Positions 44,295-52,725 of a DNA stretch of 64,000 nt are shown piece after piece. Under the pieces are notes generated by a model, which was given only the letters and a program-made list of their open reading frames with translations, searched no databases and was not told the DNA's origin. The translations under genes were made by a program, and so were the position numbers. This stretch comes from Fibrobacter succinogenes (GTDB lineage Bacteria > Fibrobacterota > Fibrobacteria > Fibrobacterales > Fibrobacteraceae), in NCBI GenBank assembly GCA_902800345.1, contig CADCDO010000014.1, forward strand, positions 1-64,000. Reading direction: 5' to 3'. Each line of letters starts with the position of its first letter. Within the stretch, counting starts at the first letter, position 1.

Positions 44295-44520
44295 ATTTTC
44301 CCGCGAACTCCCTGCAAATGACCCTTGCGGACGTTCCGCGCCCTCCTCCCGCGCCCTCCCTGCGCACTATCCGAGAGTCCTGCGAACTTCCCGAGTCTGC
44401 GTTGCGAATTTTCCCGCGAACTCCCTGCAAATGACCCTTGCGGACGTTCCGCGCCCTCCTCCCGCGCCCTCCCTGCGCACTATCCGAGAGTCCCGCAAAC
44501 TTCCCGAGTCTGCGTTGCGA
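44295..44520. repeat. 113-bp tandem duplication
   Basis: The copy at 44295-44407 is repeated at 44408-44520 with about three mismatches. Each has GCGAACT-type words and GCGCCCTCC twice, and it is GC-rich, unlike the array just before it. Apparent reading frames on both strands are by-products of the duplication. The rest of the gap to 44717 holds CAAACTTTCC-type words and no gene. Confidence 0.85.
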
Positions 44521-44723
44521 ACTTTCCGCAAACTCCCCGCGAACGCTCTTCAAACTTTCCGTGAACTTCTTGGGCGTTGGAACGGTTCCTTCTAAGTTGT
44601 CTTTTTACCGCTGGACAAAATTTCTGGCTTCCGGCCGTCAAATTCCTCTTCTATGCTCTAAAAAAGCTCTCTATGTTCCAAACTCCAAGTTCTAAGTTCT
44701 AATTCTTTTTATATTGCATGTTG

Positions 44724-45905
44724 ATGAAAAAAACACATTTATTCCTTGGTCTTTTGACATTATCTCTGTTTGCGTGCTATAGCCCCAAACCGTTCGAGGC
44801 GGAGTCTTCGGATGATTCAAAAAAAAGTGATGTCTCTTCTATCGGGAAAGTTTTCCCCTTGAACGGTGGACATCAAACTTGCAACCCTTCCGTCTCGCAA
44901 GATACGGTGAACTACCCGGCATCGATGCTGTTGCTGAACTTTGCCAAAATAGATGTTAAAAGTTCGGACAAGTCGTTTCTAAAAGATCAAGTGGATGTGC
45001 ACGACCGCCTGACAGTCGTGGATACGGCGAACAATGTAAAGTGGTTCTTGATGCGTAACCTTTCTAAAGGGGAGTGCGAGTTCCAGGATCCGGAATGGAG
45101 TACGCATGCGGATTTTATCGTGGCCTTGCGCGGTTATGACGTAAATGGTAGCACGGCTTGCGAAGATAAGGATTACGGCATTTTCGCAGTCCGTACATCG
45201 GACAAGGAAAAGTTCTGGTTCTTTGAAAAAAATATTATTTCGGAAGCGGCTCCGCATGTGTGGGTGAAACCTTCGGCAAAGGCCGAAAAAGATGGCGACG
45301 TCTCTACGGTCGAAGGATTCTTCGGTACGAATCAGGTGCGTCTCACTTATGTTGACGGAACGGAGGGCCATCCGCTAGATATCGTTTTTATTGACTATGC
45401 GAACGGCGGCAAGAAGAAAGCGGTTAAGCTCAAGAAACCTGCAGATCGAAACGACTGGGAAATTGATAGCCCGCTGATTTCGCCGGATGGAAATTTTGTT
45501 GTGTACAACATGAAAAAGTCCGGAAGTTGGGAAGCTTATATTCAGGAACTTTCTAAGACTTCCGAACCAATCAAGATTGAGCGAACGAAGGATATGATAT
45601 CGGAACCGGCTCAGCCGCATTGGTTTGAATTTGCGGGGCGCTTGTTTGTGCTGTGGGCCGAGATCCCGGGAATTGAAATGCTCAACAAGAACAAGCTGGA
45701 AAACGCTTCTGTCCAAGATGGTTCTGTGGGTCGCACGGTGATGCGCGAAGTCCGCCTGTTTGCGGGCGCTCCTTCGGATATCGCTGTGGAATGGGTGGGT
45801 GAAAACCGCGTAGTGGCGACCGTACCCATGATTGGCGGACGTTCCCCTGATGGCAAGTTCCTTGCAACTGGAACGAACCCTGCATATTTGATCAAGCTCC
45901 CGTGA
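44724..45905 (+). CDS. lipoprotein with TolB-like beta-propeller (PD40) repeats
   Basis: A 393-residue lipoprotein: LGLLTLSLFAC, then YSPKPFEAE and a Ser/Asp-rich linker. The mature part carries WD40-like PD40 signatures such as SPLISPDGNFVVYNMKKSGSW (about 253) and GGRSPDGKFLATGTNPA near the end. Propellers of this type bind proteins or sugars in the periplasm or on the surface. The ATG at 44724 is 8 bases after TATATT and lacks a ribosome site; the ATG at 44718 is in frame too. It leads the barrel gene, whose ATG lies 9 bases past its stop. Confidence 0.65.
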   Translation: MKKTHLFLGLLTLSLFACYSPKPFEAESSDDSKKSDVSSIGKVFPLNGGHQTCNPSVSQDTVNYPASMLLLNFAKIDVKSSDKSFLKDQVDVHDRLTVVDTANNVKWFLMRNLSKGECEFQDPEWSTHADFIVALRGYDVNGSTACEDKDYGIFAVRTSDKEKFWFFEKNIISEAAPHVWVKPSAKAEKDGDVSTVEGFFGTNQVRLTYVDGTEGHPLDIVFIDYANGGKKKAVKLKKPADRNDWEIDSPLISPDGNFVVYNMKKSGSWEAYIQELSKTSEPIKIERTKDMISEPAQPHWFEFAGRLFVLWAEIPGIEMLNKNKLENASVQDGSVGRTVMREVRLFAGAPSDIAVEWVGENRVVATVPMIGGRSPDGKFLATGTNPAYLIKLP

Positions 45906-45913
45906 GGTTCGAC

Positions 45914-47038
45914 ATGAAAAAGAATTTTTTGTTTGAAGGCTGTTCGCTTGTCGCGCTTGTAGCGGTTGCTTTTTATGCCGGTTTTAATTCCCCTGTGACG
46001 CCCGCAACTCCGTGGGAGTCCATTGGCGGTTGTGGTGCTGGCGGTTCCGGTGGGGGCTCGGGCGATGGGATCAAGTGGATTGGTCAGGGCGTTTCGGGCG
46101 GTTATCTTGAAGCCGAAGTCTTTACAAAGTACAATGTGGGGCAGAATTTCTCGGCACTTTCGGTGAATCCGCATTTTTCCATCAAGCCGACGTGGGATAC
46201 CAAGGTGGGCGTCTCGTTTCCGTTCATGAGTCATCAGGGCGAAGTGCAGTACCGTAGCAACCAGGCTCCGATGGACCGTAGCACGGGTGGCTTTGGCGAT
46301 ATCTCGTTCGATTTTAGCAAGACGATTGGCAGCGGCGGTGCGGCCTCGCTTTCGGCATCGCTTACGATTCCGACGGGGCAGTACGACATCAAGCGTGGTA
46401 CGGATGCCGGAAAGGAATTCTTGCCGAGCAGTTTCCAGAAGGGAAGCGGACTTTATTCGCTCACGCTGGGCTGGGACTATAGCCGCGATACGGACAAGGG
46501 CATTTGGCTTTATAGCTTGAGTTACACGCATCCCTTTGCGATGCACTTGTTCTCGGGCGAAAATGAGTTCAACGACAGCTATTGGAAGAATATCAAGAAC
46601 AAGAGCGGAGACCGTTTCAAGTACCGTTTCAAACCGTATGGCGAAAATGACCTGGGCGCATTCACTCCGCCGTCTATTGGCGGTTCTATTGCTTACGGTT
46701 ATCGTGGACGTTCGGGAATTGTGCAGTCCTTCGGCGTGAACTTCTCGGTGCCGCTGGGGGTCGCGTGGATCGCTTCTGAATCGGTTGATAATTATGACCC
46801 GAGGCCGGATCCGGATCACCAGGCGTGGTCGTTGTCGCTTGTCTATGGCTTGGAATTCTCGAACCCTGACTTCCCGGTATTCCTCGCGTTCTCGTTGCCG
46901 ATTCATGACAAGGCGGGCGGCGCTAACGCCAAGAACGAATATGACGAAAGCCCGATGAAAAAGTGGAACGCCCCGGATTGGAGTGACATCGGCCAGCAAT
47001 GGACCATAGCCGTAGGCGTGAAAGGAAGCTTCTTTTAA
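45914..47038 (+). CDS. outer-membrane beta-barrel-like protein with Gly-rich N-terminus
   Basis: A 374-residue protein. An N-terminal hydrophobic segment (SLVALVAVAFYAGF) is followed by a glycine-rich stretch GGCGAGGSGGGSGDG (38-52). Beta-strand repeats then continue to a final Phe, as in outer-membrane barrels; SLSASLTIPTGQYDIK is typical of transporter-type barrels (FadL/phenol-meta family style). I chose the ATG at 45914 because GAGG stands six bases before it; the GTG at 45902 overlaps the previous stop. It forms an operon with the propeller lipoprotein, which may be its partner. Confidence 0.6.
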   Translation: MKKNFLFEGCSLVALVAVAFYAGFNSPVTPATPWESIGGCGAGGSGGGSGDGIKWIGQGVSGGYLEAEVFTKYNVGQNFSALSVNPHFSIKPTWDTKVGVSFPFMSHQGEVQYRSNQAPMDRSTGGFGDISFDFSKTIGSGGAASLSASLTIPTGQYDIKRGTDAGKEFLPSSFQKGSGLYSLTLGWDYSRDTDKGIWLYSLSYTHPFAMHLFSGENEFNDSYWKNIKNKSGDRFKYRFKPYGENDLGAFTPPSIGGSIAYGYRGRSGIVQSFGVNFSVPLGVAWIASESVDNYDPRPDPDHQAWSLSLVYGLEFSNPDFPVFLAFSLPIHDKAGGANAKNEYDESPMKKWNAPDWSDIGQQWTIAVGVKGSFF

Positions 47039-47404
47039 TTAGACGAAAGATCGCTTCGCTGGTAGACGAGAGACGAAAGATAAATAGTCGTGCTTTTCGC
47101 GCCTGTTTGATGAATAATTCTCTCGTCTTTCGTCTGTAGGACCGAAGGTCCGTTCTCTCGTCTAAAGAGCTATGGGGTCGTGCTCCGCACTTTGGGCACG
47201 CTACGCTTTGGGCTGTGAAATCGGCACGTTGTGCCTTTGTTCTACCTACTAAACTCCATAGCCATACCCCATAGGCGCATGGTTCGACAAAAGGTCACTG
47301 AGCTGGTATGCTGAGCTTGCCGAAGCACTGCCGAAGTGCACCAACCTTAGCCGTGCCCATACCCCATACCTCAAAGGGGCGCTAGCCCCGAGCTCATACC
47401 TCCC
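47039..47404. repeat. 366-base repeat-filled gap between convergent genes
   Basis: It has AGACGAAAGA (47041, 47070) and its inverse TCTTTCGTCT (47128), then GAGCTATGGGGTCG (47168) and the inverse CATAGCCATACCCCAT (47258). CATACCCCATACC follows near 47358. The words can fold into long hairpins and may end both transcripts. No gene is seen. Confidence 0.5.
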
Positions 47405-48412
47405 TTACGCTCTTGGGTGCGTTTTCTTGAATGCTTGTTTTAGTCGTTCGGCGTTCACGTGCGTATAGACTTGCGTGGTCGAGATGTTTGAATGCCCGAG
47501 CATTTCTTTGACGCTCATGATTTCGGCGCCGTTTTCGAGCAAGTGTGTGGCAAAGCTGTGGCGCAGCACGTGCGGGCTCGCTTTTCCTTCCCAGCCGATG
47601 CTTCGGAGCAGGTCGTGGATGTCGTTTCGGAGCGTGCGGATTCCGTAAGGCTTTCCGTCTTCACTTAAAAATACGAATCCCGCCGTTGTGGGGGAGTGCC
47701 CGGCTTCGATTTCTGTGATCTTGAATTTTTCAAGCCAGGAAATTAGCGTGTCTGTAATCGGCACGATTCGTTCCTTACTGCCTTTGCCGATTACGCGCAC
47801 GAGTTTCGAGTGCGTGTCGATGCTGTTCCAGGTGATGTTCTGGCATTCCGAAATGCGGAGCCCCGAGCCGTAGATGAGTTCGAGCAGAAGCCTTGCGCGG
47901 ATTTGCTGGAGCGTCGGATTTTCCAGTTCGGGAAATTTTTCTTCGGCGAGGTCCTTTTGCCCGAGAATGTTGACGAGCCGCTTGGGGCGTTTGGGCATGG
48001 GGATTGTTTCGGCGGGGTTCTTTTGCAAAATCTTGGAACGCACGAGATACTTGCCGAAACTCTTCAGCGCGGCGAGGTGCTCGCAGATGCTTGTGGGGGC
48101 AAGCTTTTGCCTGATCTTTAAATCCCACACAAAGTTTTTGACGCTCATTTCGGTGAATGTTTCGAGCGGTACTGATGGCGCCTCCGTCGGGATTTTTTGT
48201 GATGCACTTGGATTGCCCAGCATATTTCCGGCATAGTTCGGATTGTTCCCGACAGCTTTTGAATGGTTACCGGCTGTTTTCTTGTTGTCCCCAGCGAGTG
48301 TCGCGAGGTATTTTTCGAGCGATTTCCGGTACGTGATGACCGTCCTTTCGGAATACCTTCGCTGAGTTTGCAGGTATATCAAAAAATTTTGGATGTATTC
48401 GTCTAAAAGCAT
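47405..48412 (-). CDS. xerC: XerC/XerD-type tyrosine recombinase
   Basis: A 335-residue recombinase; Xer enzymes resolve chromosome dimers at dif. It has the SAM-like N-domain and the catalytic set: Arg in IYGSGLRISE (about 183), Lys in GKGSKERIVP, HxxR in ASPHVLRHSFATHLLENG (about 287), and Tyr in STTQVYTHV (about 313). Between the first and second N-domain helices is an insert of about 40 residues rich in AGN (TAGNHSK...YAGNMLGNPS), which is unusual. The ATG at 48412 fits the family start; a TTG at 48463 is possible. Divergent from the PorV-like gene. Confidence 0.88.
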   Translation of the reverse strand: MLLDEYIQNFLIYLQTQRRYSERTVITYRKSLEKYLATLAGDNKKTAGNHSKAVGNNPNYAGNMLGNPSASQKIPTEAPSVPLETFTEMSVKNFVWDLKIRQKLAPTSICEHLAALKSFGKYLVRSKILQKNPAETIPMPKRPKRLVNILGQKDLAEEKFPELENPTLQQIRARLLLELIYGSGLRISECQNITWNSIDTHSKLVRVIGKGSKERIVPITDTLISWLEKFKITEIEAGHSPTTAGFVFLSEDGKPYGIRTLRNDIHDLLRSIGWEGKASPHVLRHSFATHLLENGAEIMSVKEMLGHSNISTTQVYTHVNAERLKQAFKKTHPRA

Positions 48413-48463
48413 TGTTTTTAACTGTTTCCCGAAGGAAAAATAATCTATCTTATTTGTCACCAA

Positions 48464-49780
48464 ATGTCTTTTTTGAAAAAAATTATATCTCTGCGGAATT
48501 TTTTCCTCGCCAGTGCGCTAGTGTCGTCTGCTTTTGCGGCCGACCGCGTTGTGGGCGCGAATGCGACTCTTGATATCGAGCCGGGGGCGCGCTCTGCGGC
48601 TTTGGGTTCTGCGACTTTAGCGGTCGAGGGCGATTATCTGGGCCTCACGACGAATGCGTGGCAGCTTTCTCAGGCGAAGTACATGTGGGCATCGTTCTCG
48701 CATACCTCTTATTACGAAGATACCAAGTACGATTACGCGTCGATGGTCATCCCGCTTTCGAACAAGCAGGGACTTGGGGTCGCGTTCTCCAGGTTTGGAG
48801 CCGACGATATCCCGTATATCAGGGACGGCGAACCTGTGCCCGAGGGCTCGGACTACAACACGCTTTCCATTGCGGACTGGGTGTTTTCCGTCTCGTGGGG
48901 TCGTCGCTTTTTGGACGACCGTTTAGACCTGGGCCTTGCGTTCCATGTGCTTTACCGCGACATGGACCAGAGCGGCTGGGGCTTCCGTGGCGATGCGAGT
49001 GCGCGTTACAAGATCATGGACGATTTTTATGTGTCGGGCCTCCTGAAAGGCTGGACTTCGTCGGCTGCGTCCTGGGATTCAGGCGAATTCGAATACTCTG
49101 CTCCTGAATTCTACTTGGCGTTGAGCTATGGATTGCCTGTGGAATACCTCTATGGCAGGTTCAATTTCTACTGGCAGAGTGCGGGGCTTTTCCATCACGA
49201 TTCGAGAGACTTGGACTTTGACGAGGATACTCACGGTGGCGAACGCATCTGGGAAGACCCACTGGACTGGCTGTCCGGTGGTCGTGGAGGTGTCGAGTTC
49301 GCGTTTGACTTTGGACTCAAGTTTCGTGTCGGTCTCAGCAGCTTTACGACGTTCAAGAGCGTGACGGCGGGTGCCGGTCTTACGATTATGAACTTCCTTG
49401 TCGTGGATTATGCGTTTGAATCCCATCCCGTGTTCTCGCCGGTGCACCGTGTAAGTATTAGCTTTAGCCCGTATCTCTTTGGCCACAAGCCGAAGGGCGA
49501 GGGCCATTTGAACAAGACCGCCGCTTCAAAGAAACTCGTGACGGAAGAGCCTGAAGAATTGCTTGTTGAAGATTCGGTAGGCGAAACGGCTCAGGAAGCG
49601 CCTGCGACGACGACTCCGGCAGTGCAATCGGAACGGACCGTGGAAAGTGCGGCTCCTGTGAACCCTGCGGTGAACGTTGAGTCTACAGATGCCGCTACAA
49701 CGACGGCGCCGGTTTCGAAGCCATCGACGAACGCTACTCCGGTACCGATTGTCGAAACGGACGATGAAATACTGGAGTAG
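48464..49780 (+). CDS. PorV/PorQ-like outer-membrane protein
   Basis: A 438-residue protein with a signal peptide (FFLASALVSSAFAA). The opening of the mature protein, TLDIEPGARSAALGSATLAVEGD (about 36-58), is the hallmark of the PorV/PorQ/UPF0164 barrel family. PorV is the shuttle/anchor component of type IX secretion. The barrel is followed by an Ala/Thr/Pro/Glu-rich tail of about 90 residues (EAPATTTPAVQSE...), not usual in PorV. The role in T9SS is plausible because of the C-terminal signal on the 26572 protein. No ribosome site; TTATTTG lies just upstream. Confidence 0.65.
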   Translation: MSFLKKIISLRNFFLASALVSSAFAADRVVGANATLDIEPGARSAALGSATLAVEGDYLGLTTNAWQLSQAKYMWASFSHTSYYEDTKYDYASMVIPLSNKQGLGVAFSRFGADDIPYIRDGEPVPEGSDYNTLSIADWVFSVSWGRRFLDDRLDLGLAFHVLYRDMDQSGWGFRGDASARYKIMDDFYVSGLLKGWTSSAASWDSGEFEYSAPEFYLALSYGLPVEYLYGRFNFYWQSAGLFHHDSRDLDFDEDTHGGERIWEDPLDWLSGGRGGVEFAFDFGLKFRVGLSSFTTFKSVTAGAGLTIMNFLVVDYAFESHPVFSPVHRVSISFSPYLFGHKPKGEGHLNKTAASKKLVTEEPEELLVEDSVGETAQEAPATTTPAVQSERTVESAAPVNPAVNVESTDAATTTAPVSKPSTNATPVPIVETDDEILE

Positions 49781-50013
49781 TAGTCTCACGCCCAGAACTT
49801 GGAAACTGGCCGCTACCCTATACAGTGTTGAGTTAAGACAATCTGGAGTTCGGAATAAAAAAGATTGCGGTGACGCAATCAAATGAAGTAATTGTGCTTT
49901 CGTTTTTTGTCGCAGGCTCTAATCCAGAATACGGCTCGATGGACTGAACATGCTTATGTTCGTATAACCGCAAATTATTCAACTTTTTCGGAAATATCGC
50001 TCGAACAATAGCT

Positions 50014-50025
50014 TATATTTGTTTT
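50014..50025 (+). promoter_or_regulatory. -7 box placed for a leaderless STAS transcript
   Basis: TATATTTG begins at 50014; the ATG is 6 bases after TATATT, and there is no ribosome site. The gap before it (49781-50013) shows no gene. Confidence 0.45.
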
Positions 50026-50670
50026 ATGACGCAGGTAAAATTAAAGAATGTAGGTTTATTTTTTGTGCTCCCGGCTCCGCTCAACCCGATTGGTGCTTTC
50101 GATGCCGAAAAGTTCAAGGCAAATTTCCGTTCTTTCGTCGATTCGAATGCTGGAGTCCAGTTCGTGGCTGTCGATTTGTCCGGCCTCGATTTTGTCTATA
50201 GCGACGCCTATAACGCCTTTATGCAGTTCCATCAGGAACTCTCCAATAAGGGAGGCTTGTTTGCCGTTCTTGCAAGCAAGGAGTCCTTGGCGAGCAGTCT
50301 CCGAAAAGTGGGGCTTGAGCGCTTTATCCGCATTTTCTTGAACGAAGAGAGTATGGCGGCCTACGTTCCCGTGCGTTCTCAGACGACTTCTTTGAAAACG
50401 ACCAAGGCCGGTGCTGATGTTGCCGCCGCAGCCCAGGTCGCTCCCGTTAAAGCTCCAGTCCGGCCGTCTCCCGTGAGGGAACCTGTCAAGCCTGCTCCGC
50501 AAGCTAGGCCCGTGCAGGCGCCGCCTGTGGCCAAGACTCCGGTGGTAGAACCGAAAATTCTGGACAAGAATCCGCTTGTAGATGAGGAACCGTCTTCGAA
50601 GGGGACGGTCATCACTTTGATTGCGCTCCTGTTGATTGCGATTGCCGTGGTCGTTTATTTTGTCATGTAA
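50026..50670 (+). CDS. tail-anchored STAS-domain protein
   Basis: A 214-residue protein. Residues 1-115 are a STAS domain like that of anti-anti-sigma factors: VQFVAVDLSGLDFVYSDAYNAFM (about 44-66) with a Ser at the usual regulatory site, then KGGLFAVLASKESLASSLRKVGLERF. An Ala/Pro-rich linker follows (about 125-175). A single C-terminal membrane helix (VITLIALLLIAIAVVVYFV) ends the protein, so the STAS domain faces the cytoplasm. Three bases separate it from the LytM-like gene. It may link a kinase/phosphatase signal to the cell envelope, which is inference. Confidence 0.75.
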   Translation: MTQVKLKNVGLFFVLPAPLNPIGAFDAEKFKANFRSFVDSNAGVQFVAVDLSGLDFVYSDAYNAFMQFHQELSNKGGLFAVLASKESLASSLRKVGLERFIRIFLNEESMAAYVPVRSQTTSLKTTKAGADVAAAAQVAPVKAPVRPSPVREPVKPAPQARPVQAPPVAKTPVVEPKILDKNPLVDEEPSSKGTVITLIALLLIAIAVVVYFVM

Positions 50671-50673
50671 CCG

Positions 50674-51591
50674 ATGGCTGTAGAGTTCCCCACAGAAATT
50701 CAACGGAAAAAAAGAAAGAAGCGCTTACAGCACAAGTTTCCGCTGGTGCGAATCGTTTTCTTTTTTGTCCTGTTCGTTGTCGCCTACGTAAACGGGTGGT
50801 TCCGCATGCTTGTCGATAAGCTCCCGCTGCCCGGAAACGAGGAACCGGCTCCTCCGGTTGTCGAGGAGTGGATTGAAGGCTGTACGTCGTATGACGGGAC
50901 GCCTTTCGAACTCAAGGACGGCTATGGACAGTGTTCGTGGGTGGTGAACGATTCGCTCATGCTCCCGAATGCTTTTTTGCGCTACGTGCGCAATCTTGCG
51001 TCGGACGGGGCGAAAATCCATTGGGTCGCCCCCAAGAAGGATTTTGGCGAGGCGTTGCTTGCCGTTCTCGAAGATTCCACACGTCATGTCTTTTTGCACA
51101 TGACGCGCGAGGATTCCTCAAAAGTCTGGGTCTCGAGCAAGACGGGGTGCCTTTTCCCGGGGCCGTGTCCGCATGTTCCGCTTGGCTGGTCGGCGCTTTC
51201 GATTATGGACAACTTTGACTTTGAAGGGCAAGAAAAGCTGCTTTCGGCCGATGTATTCAGCGGCCTAGGCGAGGCGCCGATTTATCCGGTGCTCCCGGGC
51301 GTTGTCCTCGAGGCGGGGCGTGATTCTCTGGGCATGTTTGTGGAACTCAACCACGGGAACGGAATCACATCTCGCATGTTCGGCATAGGCTCTTGGAAGA
51401 TGGCGCCTGTTGTCGGGAGACATCTTGGCGTGAAGGATGTCGTGGGGCGGCTCTCTCCGCAGGACAGTTCCTCGTTCTTTTTGACCGTGCGCCAGAACGG
51501 CCTGTTCGTGCGCTGGAAGGATTTCTACAAATCGACGCATCCGGTTGATTCTGCCCAAATTGCTATATTCAAAAAGCATTTGCCTTTTTGA
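50674..51591 (+). CDS. membrane-anchored degenerate LytM/M23-like protein
   Basis: A 305-residue protein with a basic N-terminus and one membrane helix (about 25-43). The C-terminal ~95 residues follow the M23/LytM layout: APIYPVLPGVVLEAG, FVELNHGNGITSRMF, VVGRLSPQDSSSFFLTVRQNG. The zinc ligands are missing: the HxH before the last strand is FFLTV, and the first HxxxD is absent. It is likely a non-catalytic regulator of cell-wall hydrolases, as known for EnvC/NlpD-type proteins, or only a relative of the fold. Second gene of the STAS operon. Confidence 0.6.
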   Translation: MAVEFPTEIQRKKRKKRLQHKFPLVRIVFFFVLFVVAYVNGWFRMLVDKLPLPGNEEPAPPVVEEWIEGCTSYDGTPFELKDGYGQCSWVVNDSLMLPNAFLRYVRNLASDGAKIHWVAPKKDFGEALLAVLEDSTRHVFLHMTREDSSKVWVSSKTGCLFPGPCPHVPLGWSALSIMDNFDFEGQEKLLSADVFSGLGEAPIYPVLPGVVLEAGRDSLGMFVELNHGNGITSRMFGIGSWKMAPVVGRHLGVKDVVGRLSPQDSSSFFLTVRQNGLFVRWKDFYKSTHPVDSAQIAIFKKHLPF

Positions 51592-51603
51592 GTGAGTTTA
51601 TAG

Positions 51604-52725
51604 ATGAAGCGTAAATCCAGAGCGTTGTTCTTTGCCATTTTGATATTCCCGTTGATGGCCTTTTTTGCCTCGTGTACTTGGGATGGCGACGGCCCTCTCG
51701 ATGTGATGCCGAACGGGCAGTCTGTTGTTGGCAAAGGATATTTTATGGGCGCCAAGCTGGATTCCGGGAAAACGATTCATTTGCTTTCGGACACGCTTTA
51801 CCTTTCGCTTTCGCAAATCTGGTCGTTCTCGAATTGCTCGCTCAATTCGATTGATGTGGATTACAATGTCCAGGATACGCTCGTTGTCGTTTCGCCGAAG
51901 GTGAACATCAAGGTGAATACGGAAGATTGCCCGTCTCCGATGTACCGCCCGGATACGTTGCTCAAACTGTCACTGGATGGGATTCCTCCGGAGGTGACGG
52001 GGATTGTCGTCAAGAACGAGGCGGATTCCCTTTTTGCCTCCATCAAGCTCCGTCGCGGAAAGCTTGTCCGCGATACGTTCTCGATTTTTGTGGATTCGAC
52101 TTTCGCGAGCCCATCGATGCTTCCGTTGAGAACGAAAAAATCTCCGTCGTTTTTGCGCGTGCTCGATTCCATTACGCCGCAAAAGTTCCATTGGCGGACG
52201 CTCCGTGCGAAATGTCAGATGCGCGTGGATATGTGCGAAAAAGTCGTTGCCGATACTATTTACCCGACGAACTGGTATGAAAACGATACGGCGCTTGTGC
52301 CGGTACGTTCGGCCTGCGCCTCTAAAGATTCCACTTACTGCCTGGATTCCAAGTGGGAATACGATTCGACTGCGCTTGGCAAGGTTAAAACGCGCCTAGA
52401 TACGATATGGCACATGAGTACGTACTATGTCGAAAAAATTCCCAAGTGCGCGATGGTGTCGTCTTACGCGATCTCGACTTTTACGCTTGGCGCAAAAGTG
52501 AATGTCGTGCGGGACCTCTTCGAGCCCGACGAATCGGAACTCTCCTGCGGGCCAGCGACAAAGAAGGACTGGGTTGCCTATCGCCTGGAGTCCAATAGTC
52601 TTGTGACCGCCGACGAAAATAAAGCACCTGTAGATAGTTTATATAAAATCTGGAAATCGGCGACGGTTGCACGCGATACGGTTTATGTGGACTCGCTCGC
52701 CGCCGATTCGACGGAGTCGAAATGA
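51604..52725 (+). CDS. putative lipoprotein, unknown function
   Basis: A 373-residue predicted lipoprotein: IFPLMAFFASC, lipid Cys near 24. The mature part is beta-rich, with six or more cysteines and motifs such as KGYFMGAKLDSGKTIHL. The C-terminal quarter is Asp/Ser/Val-rich (RDTVYVDSLAADSTESK). I do not recognise a family. It is 12 bases after the LytM-like gene and its stop overlaps the Nudix start by 4 bases (ATGA), so the four genes are one operon. Confidence 0.6.
   Translation: MKRKSRALFFAILIFPLMAFFASCTWDGDGPLDVMPNGQSVVGKGYFMGAKLDSGKTIHLLSDTLYLSLSQIWSFSNCSLNSIDVDYNVQDTLVVVSPKVNIKVNTEDCPSPMYRPDTLLKLSLDGIPPEVTGIVVKNEADSLFASIKLRRGKLVRDTFSIFVDSTFASPSMLPLRTKKSPSFLRVLDSITPQKFHWRTLRAKCQMRVDMCEKVVADTIYPTNWYENDTALVPVRSACASKDSTYCLDSKWEYDSTALGKVKTRLDTIWHMSTYYVEKIPKCAMVSSYAISTFTLGAKVNVVRDLFEPDESELSCGPATKKDWVAYRLESNSLVTADENKAPVDSLYKIWKSATVARDTVYVDSLAADSTESK

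Noticed and set aside
44225..44695. Overlapping 69-86-codon frames on both strands
   Set aside because: They arise from the 113-bp duplication; the same peptide appears twice in a row with Arg/Pro-rich low complexity.
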